Position numbers and translations under genes: made by a program. 64,000 nucleotides of DNA, taken from NCBI GenBank assembly GCA_963816545.1, contig CAWFLE010000007.1:1-64000 (forward strand), read 5' to 3'. Numbering within the stretch: the first letter of the stretch is position 1; every line of letters begins with the position of its first letter. The notes beneath the pieces were generated by a model, which made no database searches, was not told where the DNA came from, and saw only the letters and a program-made list of their open reading frames with translations. Source of the DNA: Albimonas sp963816545. GTDB lineage: Bacteria; Pseudomonadota; Alphaproteobacteria; Rhodobacterales; Rhodobacteraceae. Below are positions 1 through 9,444 of this stretch, piece after piece.

Positions 1-255
1 TATAACATAGGATTCCAAGTCTTTCGGCAAGTCCCAGTTGGGATCGACGAGAGTAAAACCGAAATAATTGTTTCCATTTACGAAGATGCTCGAAAATCCA
101 CGGCCGTCATTCCATCCGGTAGACATCTCGCAGATCATGCCGTCACCATCGGACGACGTGAGATCTTCGTTGACGCCCCACACGTCCTCGCTGAGTGCGG
201 CCGTAGAAATCGTGGCCGCAAACATTGCGGCTATCCCCAGAAACTTGAAGATCAT
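1..255 (-). CDS. Exported protein of unknown function, truncated by the window edge
   Basis: The reading frame runs off the left end of the window, leaving 85 codons from an ATG at 255. A GAAAGGTA ribosome-binding sequence lies just upstream. The protein begins MIFKFLGIAAMFAATISTAA, a short positive start, a hydrophobic core and a probable signal peptidase site near residue 20. The visible mature part is acidic and rich in Gly, Asn and aromatic residues (SDGDGMICEM, NGNNYFGFTLVDPNWD). I do not recognise the family. Base composition here is clearly less GC-rich than in the next 60 kb, which fits either a transferred gene or a secreted protein under different codon pressure. It is divergent from the DUF892 gene, with 177 bases between the two starts. 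Confidence 0.55.
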   Translation of the reverse strand, partial: MIFKFLGIAAMFAATISTAALSEDVWGVNEDLTSSDGDGMICEMSTGWNDGRGFSSIFVNGNNYFGFTLVDPNWDLPKDLESYVI

Positions 256-432
256 GAAAGTACCTTTCAACAAGGATCGCTTGACTGAACAGAGTTTGAA
301 CGTCACCGCGACGTGGCGCAAGAGTGAGCCGCCCACGGAACCCCGCCCCCCCTCTCCCCGTTGCTGCCAGACCCCCGGCCGCGGCCCCCGCCGCGCCGGC
401 CCCCAACGCACCGGACCAAGGGAGCCCCCACC

Positions 433-918
433 ATGGCCATGACCAGCCTCGAGGACCTCTTCAAGCACTTCCTGCGCGACATCTACTACGCCGAGAAGCA
501 GATCCTGAAGACCCTCCCCAAGATGGCCCGCAAGGCCCATGACCCCGCCCTCAAGGAAGCCTTCGAGCATCACCGCGAGGAGACCGAGACCCATATCGAG
601 AACCTCGAGAAGGTGTTCGAGCAGATCGGCCTCAAGCCCCGCGGCGTGACCTGCGACGCCATCCTCGGCATCATCGAGGAAGGCAAGGAGATCATGGACG
701 AGGCCGAGGGCGAGGCCCGCGACGCCGGCATGGTCGCCGCCGCCCAGGCCGTCGAGCACTACGAGATGACCCGCTACGGGACCCTCGTGACCTGGGCCAA
801 GCAGCTCGGTCACAAGGACGCCGTCAAGCTGTTCGAGGCCAACCTCAAGGACGAGAAGGCCGCGGACGAGAAGCTCAACGGAATTGCCCAGGGCGGAGTT
901 AACAAGAAGGCCGCCTGA
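433..918 (+). CDS. Ferritin-like DUF892 (YciE/YciF-type) protein
   Basis: This encodes 161 residues starting MAMTSLEDLFKHFLRDIYYA. The DUF892/YciF family forms ferritin-like four-helix bundles linked to stress responses; their exact chemistry is not settled. The helix pattern is clear: AEKQILKTLPKMA near residue 20, HREETETHIENLEKVFEQIG near 50-70 and AQAVEHYEMTRYGTL near 105, with Glu and His residues spaced like carboxylate-bridged metal ligands. I chose the ATG at 433 because AGGGAG lies 10-15 bases upstream and because the longer frame to 361 adds only a Pro/Arg-rich stretch. A perfect hairpin follows the stop codon, so the gene is probably transcribed alone. The family call is strong; the function is inferred. 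Confidence 0.85.
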   Translation: MAMTSLEDLFKHFLRDIYYAEKQILKTLPKMARKAHDPALKEAFEHHREETETHIENLEKVFEQIGLKPRGVTCDAILGIIEEGKEIMDEAEGEARDAGMVAAAQAVEHYEMTRYGTLVTWAKQLGHKDAVKLFEANLKDEKAADEKLNGIAQGGVNKKAA

Positions 919-923
919 GGCCG

Positions 924-947
924 GCAAGGGGCCCTCGGGCCCCTTGC
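924..947 (+). terminator. Strong hairpin after the DUF892 gene
   Basis: An 11-bp perfect stem, GCAAGGGGCCC paired with GGGCCCCTTGC, with a 2-base loop starts 6 bases after the stop codon. No T-run follows, as is common in very GC-rich alphaproteobacteria, so a terminator or an mRNA 3'-end stabiliser are both possible. Confidence 0.55.
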
Positions 948-1003
948 GCCCGGCGCGGGATCGCGGTCCCATGCGGACCGCCGTTCCCGCGACCGAGGCT
1001 CCC

Positions 1004-1507
1004 ATGACCCCACCGATCCGCGCCCTGACGCTGGAGTTGCTCGACGCGCCCCCGGAGGCCACGCTGTCGCTGCCCTATGACGCGCGCTGGCGCAGGCGGG
1101 GGCTGCTGACCACCGATGGGGGCGAGGAGATCCTGCTGGACCTGCCCGAGGCGACCGAGCTGGCCGAGGGCCTCGCCCTGCGGCTGGAGGATGGCCGCCG
1201 CGTCTCGCTGCGTGCGGCCCCCGAGGCGCTGGCCGAGGCGCGGGCGACAGGCGCGGCGCTCGCCCGTCTCGCCTGGCATGTGGGCAACCGCCACACGCCC
1301 TGCATGGTCGAGGAGGGGCGCCTCCTGATCCGGCGGGACCACGTTCTGGAGCATATGCTGGAACATCTGGGCGCGCAGGTGCGTCACGTGACCGAACCCT
1401 TCCGGCCGGAGGGCGGGGCCTACGGCCACGGCCGCACCCATGGTCACGCCCACGGCCACGACCCCCATCAGGACCCGGACGCCCACCTGCGCGAGGACGC
1501 CTCATGA
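1004..1507 (+). CDS. ureE: Urease accessory protein UreE (nickel chaperone)
   Basis: UreE is the cytoplasmic nickel chaperone that delivers Ni2+ to UreG and the urease maturation complex. The 167-residue protein has the typical N-terminal domain, then the conserved metal-site segment WHVGNRHTP near residue 95 and DHVLEHMLEHLGAQV. It ends in a His-rich nickel-binding tail (GHGRTHGHAHGHDPH). The ATG at 1004 gives the normal family N-terminus (MTPPIRALTLELLDAPP); in-frame starts upstream at 971 and 884 add unrelated sequence. It overlaps the YrhK-like gene by 4 bases and leads a tight ureE-yrhK-ureF-ureG run. No ureD, ureA, ureB or ureC lies upstream, where they would usually be found. Confidence 0.93.
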   Translation: MTPPIRALTLELLDAPPEATLSLPYDARWRRRGLLTTDGGEEILLDLPEATELAEGLALRLEDGRRVSLRAAPEALAEARATGAALARLAWHVGNRHTPCMVEEGRLLIRRDHVLEHMLEHLGAQVRHVTEPFRPEGGAYGHGRTHGHAHGHDPHQDPDAHLREDAS

Positions 1508-1785
1508 GAAAGATGTTCCGCCCCCACAGCGAGCAGCGCGACGAGCGCAGCCGCGCCATCTACGCCGCCTACGAGATCGCCTACACCGCCGTCGATTTCG
1601 GCGCGGCGCTGGCCTTCGTCGCCGGCTCGATCCTGTTCTTCTACGAGGACCTGCAGACGGCGGGGACGTGGCTGTTCCTGATCGGCTCGGTCCTGTTCGC
1701 GCTGAAGCCCACCCTGCGGCTGGCGCGGGAGATCCACTATGCGGCCTCGGGCGACCTGAAGCCGCTGGCGAAGGGCGAGAAATGA
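1504..1785 (+). CDS. YrhK-like small membrane protein in the urease accessory operon
   Basis: This is a 93-residue protein with two predicted membrane segments, roughly residues 28-50 (FGAALAFVAGSILFFY) and 54-70 (TAGTWLFLIGSVLFALKPTL). The layout matches the YrhK domain family, whose function is unknown. It overlaps ureE by 4 bases at its start and ureF by 4 bases at its end (ATGA), so it is translationally coupled to both. From general knowledge, a YrhK-domain gene in this position is recurrent in Rhodobacterales urease clusters. A role in nickel or urea handling at the membrane is only an inference from context. Confidence 0.8.
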   Translation: MRKMFRPHSEQRDERSRAIYAAYEIAYTAVDFGAALAFVAGSILFFYEDLQTAGTWLFLIGSVLFALKPTLRLAREIHYAASGDLKPLAKGEK

Positions 1786-2419
1786 GCCTCTCGCCGGCCG
1801 GGCTGCTGACGCTGGCGACCTGGCTCTCGCCCGCCTATCCGGTGGGCGCCTTCGCCTATTCCCACGGGCTGGAGCAGGCGGTGGAGGCGGGCTGCGTGCA
1901 TGACGGCGTTTCGCTGCGAACCTGGCTGGAGGCGCTGCTGGAGCACGGGGCGGGGCGGACGGACGCCATGCTTCTCGCCGCCGCCTGGCGGGCGCCCGGG
2001 GACGAGGCGCCGGCGGAGCTGGCGCGGGCCCTCCAGCCGGGCGCCGAGCGGCGGCTGGAGACGGAGGCGCAGGGCGCGGCCTTCGCGCAGGTCACCGGGG
2101 CCGTGCGGGGGCGGGAGGATGCGCCCGCGGCCCTGCCGGTGGCGGTGGGACGCGCCGCGGCGCTGGAGGGGCTGCCGCTGCGGGAGACGGCGACGCTTTA
2201 TCTCCACGCCTTCGCCTCGAACCTCGTTTCGGCCGCGATCCGGCTCGTGCCGCTCGGGCAGACCGAGGGGCAGAGGGTGATCGCGGCGCTCGCCCCCCTG
2301 ATCGAGGCGGTGGCGGAGGAGGCGCTGGCGGCGGAGCCGGACGATCTCGGGGGCGCTTGCCTCCGGGGGGATATCGCCTCCATGCTGCATGAGACGCAAC
2401 GCACGAGGCTGTTTCGAAC

Positions 2420-2423
<4 letters not shown>
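1782..2423 (+). CDS. ureF: Urease accessory protein UreF
   Basis: UreF forms a complex with UreD and UreG that loads nickel into the urease active site, gating the GTPase activity of UreG. The 213-residue all-helical protein carries the family start LLTLATWLSPAYPVGAFAYS and the C-terminal half LHAFASNLVSAAIRLVPLGQ. The ATG at 1782 overlaps the stop of the YrhK-like gene. At the other end the UreF stop overlaps the GTG start of ureG, so the genes are translationally coupled. The length is normal (family about 210-230 residues). No frameshift is seen. Confidence 0.93.
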
Positions 2424-3061
<638 letters not shown>

Positions 3062-3283
3062 CGGGCGTTTCGCGCGCGAAACATCGCTTGCATATCATGC
3101 GATTGCGTACTGATCCGGTGGCCCGCAAGCGGCGGGAGACGCTGCGTCACGGTTAAGCGTTCGTTGAGATCGGGCGGGGCTGGGCGCCCGTGAAGCGGCG
3201 GGCGCGGCGTCCGAGGGTTGCTCTTGCGGCCCCGCGCGTGGTGCAGTCGGCGCGCACAAGAAGCCCGCAGGGAGGAGGCTCAG

Positions 3284-4774
<1,491 letters not shown>

Positions 4775-4809
4775 GGCGGCCGGGCGGGGGCCGGGGCCCG
4801 GAGGCCGCC
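4775..4809 (+). terminator. GC-rich hairpin after glpK
   Basis: GGCGGCC immediately after the glpK stop codon pairs with GGCCGCC at 4803-4809. The intervening G/C-rich loop can also fold. There is no T-run. The position directly after the stop supports a 3'-end role. Confidence 0.35.
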
Positions 4810-4969
4810 GCGCGGAGGTCTCGCCTTCGGCGGCGGGGGCGCCCGCGGCGGGCTGCGGGCGTGGCGTGGGTGGCCGGCGCGGACCTTCCCGGGCGGGCAT
4901 GTCGGACGAGCGGGCTTGCCATGACGCTGGGGGCGCGGTCATCCTCTGCCGCCGCAAGGGAGGGTGAAG

Positions 4970-5911
4970 ATGATTGAAGTGGATTCCACGCTGTTCGCGC
5001 CCGAGGCGATCTCCGACGAGACCGCGAAATTCAACAGGGAGTTGCAGGAGACGCTGTCCAGGGTTCCGCCGACCCACAAGGTTCCGGTGGAGCTGACCCG
5101 GCAGGCGCGGGAGGAGGGGCGGGGCGTGTTCCCGCCCAACGGGCCGCTGCCGGGGTCGGAGTGGCGCGAGATCCCCGGCGGGGGCCGCGTGCGGGTCAGC
5201 CTGCCGGACGGGGAGCCGAAGGGGGTTTATCTGCACATCCACGGGGGCGGCTGGGCCATCGGCAGCCCGAAGTACGGCGACGGGCAGAACCAGCGGCTGG
5301 CGCGGGAGGCGCAGGCGGCGGTGATGTCGATCGAATACCGGCTCGCGCCCGAGGACCCGTTTCCGGCGGGGCCGGACGATTGCTTCCGCGCGGCGAAATG
5401 GGCGCTGGAGGCGCTGCCTTTCGGGGACCTGCCGCATGTGATCGGCGGCGAGAGCGCGGGGGGGCATCTGTCGGCGGTGACGCTGCTGCGCCTGCGGGAG
5501 GCGGGGCTTCTGGGGCGGATGGCCGGGGCGGTGCTGAACTACGGCTGCTTCGACATGCGGATGACGGCCTCGGCCCGGAACTGGGGGGAGGTGAACCTGA
5601 TCCTGTCCACGCCGACCATCGCCTGGTTCGCGGATTGCTGCACGCCGGACCCGGCGATGCGGGAGGATCCGATGGTCTCGCCGCTGCTGGCGGACCTGGC
5701 GGGGATGCCGCCGGCGCTGTTCCAGGTGGGCACGCAGGACCCGCTGCTGGACAACTCGCTGATGATGGCGGCGCGCTGGGCCGCCGCCGGGGCGGAGGCG
5801 GAGCTGGCGGTGCATCCGGGCGGGGTCCACGCCTTCGACCAGTTCGGGCTGGCGATCGCGGAGGACTACCTCGCGCGCAAGTCGGAGTTCGTGAGGCGGC
5901 GCTTCGGCTGA
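4970..5911 (+). CDS. Alpha/beta hydrolase of the hormone-sensitive lipase family
   Basis: This is a probable cytoplasmic carboxylesterase of 313 residues. It carries the HSL-family oxyanion signature HIHGGGWAIGSP near residue 88, the nucleophile elbow GGESAGGH with catalytic Ser near 160, an acid in QVGTQDPLLDNS near 255 and the catalytic His in GGVHAFDQF near 286. The ATG at 4970 sits 6 bases after AAGGGAGGG; the GTG at 4964 lies within that ribosome-binding site and is a poorer choice. The natural substrate cannot be read from sequence. It stands alone between glpK and the convergent ggt and is followed by a strong hairpin. Confidence 0.88.
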   Translation: MIEVDSTLFAPEAISDETAKFNRELQETLSRVPPTHKVPVELTRQAREEGRGVFPPNGPLPGSEWREIPGGGRVRVSLPDGEPKGVYLHIHGGGWAIGSPKYGDGQNQRLAREAQAAVMSIEYRLAPEDPFPAGPDDCFRAAKWALEALPFGDLPHVIGGESAGGHLSAVTLLRLREAGLLGRMAGAVLNYGCFDMRMTASARNWGEVNLILSTPTIAWFADCCTPDPAMREDPMVSPLLADLAGMPPALFQVGTQDPLLDNSLMMAARWAAAGAEAELAVHPGGVHAFDQFGLAIAEDYLARKSEFVRRRFG

Positions 5912-5920
5912 GGGCAAGTC

Positions 5921-5948
5921 GGCGGGACGGCTGGGGGACCGTCCCGCC
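5921..5948 (+). terminator. Hairpin terminator after the hydrolase gene
   Basis: A 10-bp perfect stem (GGCGGGACGG with CCGTCCCGCC) and an 8-base loop begin 9 bases after the hydrolase stop codon. No T-run follows. Confidence 0.55.
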
Positions 5949-5982
5949 GGGCCCGAAAACGCGGGGAAAATTCCGCGGTCAT

Positions 5983-6015
5983 GCGCCTGCCAAGTGGGGG
6001 GGGAAGGGCAGGCGC
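5983..6015 (-). terminator. Hairpin beyond the 3' end of ggt
   Basis: A 9-bp perfect stem (GCGCCTGCC with GGCAGGCGC) around a G-rich loop lies about 100 bases past the ggt stop. With the hairpin at 5921 it separates two convergent genes and may serve ggt. Confidence 0.35.
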
Positions 6016-6111
6016 CGGGCAAGGGGCGGTTGGGGGTCCGCCCGTCCTCTTGATGTGGCACGGGATGGGGCATGTTTCAACCCCAGCGGGCATTCGATGT
6101 TCCGGTTTTCT

Positions 6112-7813
6112 TCACTCTCCCAGCGCGACCCCCTCGCGCCGCGGGTCGGCGGCGCCGGAGAGCCCGTCCGGCCCGATGGCGATGACGTGGAGGCCGGAGT
6201 TCATGTCTCCGATGCGCGGGTCGGGGCCGAGGACGGGGGCGAGGGCCTCGGCCTGCGTGCCCGCCTCAATCTCCGTGGGGCCGTTGCGGTTGACGATGTG
6301 GCCGGCGGAGACGGCCTGCGCAGGCGTCATGCCGAAATCCAGCATCCTCACCAGCGCGCCGGCGACGTAGCCGATGATGCGGCTGCCGCCGGGGGAGCCG
6401 AGGAGGAGGACCGGCGCGCCGTTTTCCAGCACCACCGTAGGGGCCATGGAGGAGCGGGGGCGCTTGCCGCCCTCGACCCGGTTGGCGACGGGGCCGGCCG
6501 TCGGCCTCGGGGACGAAGCTGAAGTCGGTGAGCTCGTTGTTCAGGAGGAACCCGGCCGCCATCAGGCGGGAGCCGAAGCCCGTCTCGATGGAGGAGGTCA
6601 TGGAGATCGCGTTCCCCTCCGCGTCCACGATGGAGAAATGGGTGGTGCCGGGACGCTCGGGCTGGAGGTCGGGGGCGCGGTCCTGGGTCTCGTCCCAGGG
6701 GGGCTCGCCGGGGGCGGCGGTCTCCATGGGTCGGTCGGGGTCGATCAGGCGGGCGCGGGCGGCGAGGTAGGCGGGGTTCAGGAGGCCCTGCGGCATGGGG
6801 GTGAAGTCGGCGTCGGCCATGTAGAGGTTGCGGTCGGCGAAGGCGAGCTTCGAGGCCTCGGTCACGATGCGCCAGGCCTGCGCGGTGTCGCCCAGGGCGG
6901 GAAGGTCGAAGGCCGCCGAGATGCCGAGGATCTGACCCACCGTGAGCCCGCCGGAGGAGGGCGGGCCCATGCCGCAGACCTCGCGCCCCCGGTAGGGGAG
7001 GCAGACGGGGGAGCGTTCCCTGACCTCGTAGGCGGCGAGGTCGGCGGCGGTCATGGGGCTGGGGTTGGAGGGGGTGTCGAGGGCCGCCAGCAGCGCCTCG
7101 GCGATGGGGCCCTCGTAGAAGGCGGAGGGGGTGTCGGCCAGCGTGCGGAGGGTTGCCGCGTAGGCGGGGTTGCGCAGGGTTTCGCCTGCGGCCAGCGGCT
7201 GGCCGTCCGGCAGGAAGTAGGCGCCGGCGGAGAAGCGGTCGAGGCCGCGCGCCTCGGCGATGGAGGCGGCGAGGCGGGGGGAGACGGGGAAGCCCCGCTC
7301 CGCCGCCTCGATGGCGGGGGCGAGGAGGCGGGGCCAGGGGAGGCGGCCGTGGGCCTCGTGCAGGCGCTGGAGCAGGCGGGGGACGCCGGGGACGCCGACG
7401 GAGCGGCCGCCGGGGACGGCCTCCCAGAAGGGCAGCGGCTCGCCGGAGGGGGAGAGCCAGTAGTCGGGGGTGGCGGCGGCGGGGGCGGTCTCGCGGCCGT
7501 CCCAGGCGGTGAGGCGGCGGGTTCCGGCGTCCCAGTGCAGCGCGAAGGCGCCGCCGCCGAGGCCGGAGGATTGCGGCTCCACCAGGCCGAGCACGGCCTG
7601 CACCGCGATGGCGGCGTCGGCGGAGGTTCCGCCTTCGGCGAGGACGGCGGCCCCGGCCTCGGCCGCCAGCGGGTGGGCGGCGGCGACCATCCAGCGCGTG
7701 GCCTGCGCCGAGGGGGCTTCGGCGGCGCGGGCGTGGGTGGCCTCGGGCTGGAGGGGGGCCTGCGCGGCGGCGGGGCCGGCGAGCAGGAGGGCGAGGACCA
7801 GGAGGATGGGCAC
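6112..7813 (-). CDS. ggt: Gamma-glutamyltransferase (periplasmic), with one apparent frameshift
   Basis: This periplasmic N-terminal-nucleophile enzyme cleaves gamma-glutamyl bonds of glutathione and transfers or hydrolyses the glutamyl group. A GTG at 7813, with CAGGAG 6 bases upstream, starts a clear signal peptide (VPILLVLALLLAGPAAAQA). The family segment SSGLGGGAFALHWD follows. The self-cleavage site is PGTTHFSIVDAEG with the nucleophile Thr, and MTSSIETGFGSRLM comes next. After NELTDFSFVPEADGRP the frame breaks at about 6490-6497, in a G-run. The remainder (GGKRPRSSMAPTVVL, then GSPGGSRIIGYV) continues in another frame to a TGA at 6112. All domains are present once one base is removed, so a sequence error is more likely than a dead gene. 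Confidence 0.88.
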
Positions 7814-7829
7814 GGGCGGCTCCTGCGGC

Positions 7830-7863
7830 GGGGGACGGGGGACGGGGGACGGGGGACGGGGGA
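7830..7863 (+). repeat. 7-bp G-tract tandem repeat (GGGGGAC, about 4.9 copies)
   Basis: Four exact copies of GGGGGAC plus a partial fifth lie directly upstream of the ggt ribosome-binding site. The five G5 runs satisfy a strict G-quadruplex pattern on the plus strand, which is the template for ggt. In the ggt leader RNA it would read as a C-rich repeat. Confidence 0.9.
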
Positions 7864-7933
7864 GCGTGGCCGGAAGGGCCCGGCGGATCAAGCGCGGGTT
7901 CTTGCGCCGGCGCCCTGCGGGGGAGGCCTGTTT

Positions 7934-8076
7934 CGCCCGCCCCTGCGGATGGTCGCTCTTCTGTCCGCCCCTGCGGACGGGCGCTCTTCTGTCCGCCCCT
8001 GCGGACGGGGCCTCCCCTGACCGCCCGCTGCGGACAGGATCTCTTTGGTCCGTCCCTGCGGACGCGGGCCTCTTTC
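7934..8076. repeat. Array of about five 28-29 bp tandem repeats, each with a GTCCGC/GCGGAC hairpin
   Basis: Units start near 7934, 7963, 7991, 8019 and 8048. Units 2 and 3 are the clearest: both begin with the same 16 bases, GTCCGCCCCTGCGGAC, a 6-bp inverted repeat around CCCT. The spacer is roughly GGGCGCTCTTCT. The outer units are degenerate (GACCGC/GCGGAC, GTCCGT/GCGGAC). A last half-palindrome (CCGG/CCGG) follows at 8078. The array fills most of the gap between the divergent ggt and methyltransferase starts. It is too short and lacks variable spacers, so it is not CRISPR. Confidence 0.85.
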
Positions 8077-8125
8077 GCCGGACCCCGCGGCCGGGCTAGC
8101 GTGCGCGGATGTGGATGACAGCGAG

Positions 8126-9316
8126 ATGACCCCGGCGGCGCGGCTTCAGGCGACGATCGAAATCCTGGATGCGTGGCGTCCGGGACGGCAGATGGATCGC
8201 CTGCTTCTGAACTGGGCGCGGGCGAACCGCTATGCCGGCTCTGGCGACCGGGCGGCGGTGGCGGACCATGTCTATGACGCGCTGCGGAGGTGGCGGTCGC
8301 TGGGCTGGCCGGAGACCGGCGGCGACGGGCGCGCGCGGGTGCTGGCGATGGCGGAGGAGGCTGGGGCGGCCGCGCTGTTCTCGGGCGAGCGGCACGCGCC
8401 GGCGCCCCTGACGGAGGACGAGCGGCGGCGCCTGGCGGAGCGGCGGCTGGAGGATGCGCCCGAGGGTGTGCGGGCCGACATGCCGGACTGGCTGGTCCCG
8501 CGCTTCCATGCGGCGCATGCCGAGCGGGCCGGCGCGGTGATGGCCGCCCTGCGGGAGCGCGCGCCGGTGGACCTGCGGGCGAACCGGCTGAAGGGGGACG
8601 TGGAGGCGGCGCGCCGGGCGCTTGCGGCGGACGGGATCGAGGCGGTTCCGGTCGTCCCCGGCGCGGGCGAGGCGCCGATGGCCCTGCGGGTCGAGGCCGG
8701 GGCGAGGGCGCTGCGCCGGTCCGCGGCCTATCTGGAGGGGCTGGTGGAGATCCAGGACGTGGCGAGCCAGGCGGCCGCCGCCTTCGCGCAGGCGCGGCCG
8801 GGCGAGCGGGTGCTGGATTTCTGCGCGGGCGGGGGCGGCAAGACGCTGGCGCTCGGGGCCGACATGGGGGGCGAGGGGGAGATCCTCGCCCATGACGTGG
8901 ACCCCGGGCGAATGGCCGACCTGCCGGCGCGGGCCGCGCGGGCGGGGCTGCGGGTGAAGACGGCGGCGCCGCTCCGGTCGCGGGAGGAGGGGTTCGAGCT
9001 GGTGTTCGTGGATGCGCCCTGTTCGGGCAGCGGCGCCTGGCGGCGCAACCCGGACGCGAAATGGGGCTTTCGCGCGGAGGATCTGGAGCGGCTGGCGGCG
9101 GCGCAGGCGGATGCGCTGCGCGAGGCGGCGCGGTTCGTCGCGCCCGGCGGGCGGCTGGTGTATGCCACCTGCTCGCTGCTTGAGGAGGAGAACGGCGCGG
9201 CGGTGGCGGCCTTCCTGCCCGGCAGCGGGTTCGAGGCCGAGGCGGAGCTGCGGCTCACGCCGCTGGAAGGGGGCGACGGGTTCTACGCCGCGCGGCTGAG
9301 GCGGCGCGGTGGCTAG
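8126..9316 (+). CDS. RsmB/NOP-family RNA (cytosine-5) methyltransferase
   Basis: This is probably an S-adenosylmethionine-dependent rRNA m5C methyltransferase, 396 residues. The SAM site DFCAGGGGKTLALGADM lies near residue 236, with the DVDPGRM acidic loop following. The two catalytic cysteines of the NOL1/NOP2/Sun family are in VDAPCSGSGAWRRNPDAKW (near 297) and YATCSLLEEEN (near 346). The N-terminal part is helical and shorter than the NusB-like domain of E. coli RsmB. The ATG at 8126 gives the normal start; an in-frame GTG at 8111 is an alternative, and the ribosome-binding site is weak for both. Substrate position (for example 16S C967) is not shown by sequence. Confidence 0.88.
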   Translation: MTPAARLQATIEILDAWRPGRQMDRLLLNWARANRYAGSGDRAAVADHVYDALRRWRSLGWPETGGDGRARVLAMAEEAGAAALFSGERHAPAPLTEDERRRLAERRLEDAPEGVRADMPDWLVPRFHAAHAERAGAVMAALRERAPVDLRANRLKGDVEAARRALAADGIEAVPVVPGAGEAPMALRVEAGARALRRSAAYLEGLVEIQDVASQAAAAFAQARPGERVLDFCAGGGGKTLALGADMGGEGEILAHDVDPGRMADLPARAARAGLRVKTAAPLRSREEGFELVFVDAPCSGSGAWRRNPDAKWGFRAEDLERLAAAQADALREAARFVAPGGRLVYATCSLLEEENGAAVAAFLPGSGFEAEAELRLTPLEGGDGFYAARLRRRGG

Positions 9317-9335
9317 GCCGCGAAGTATGGTTTAC

Positions 9336-9347
9336 GGTTTGCAAACC
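9336..9347. promoter_or_regulatory. Perfect 12-bp palindrome GGTTTGCAAACC upstream of cckA
   Basis: The palindrome lies about 100 bases before the cckA start and just after the stop of the methyltransferase gene. It sits in a short A/T-enriched patch (ATGGTTTACGGTTTGCAAAC). A symmetric site in a promoter-like patch suggests a repressor or activator operator. The cognate regulator is not identifiable from this window. Confidence 0.35.
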
Positions 9348-9444
9348 TTTTCCGACTTCACTCCCGGAAACGAGGGTGGCAGGCGGTCCGGCGTATGACC
9401 CGCCGGGTCGCGGCGGTGCGGCGAAGCGCAGGCGGGTGGACCGG

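Noticed and set aside
6374..8020. A 548-codon Gly-rich open frame on the plus strand
   Set aside because: It is the complement of ggt and shows no family features.
7934..8076. CRISPR array
   Set aside because: The units are 28-29 bp head-to-tail with no unique spacers of constant length, and no cas genes are present in the window.
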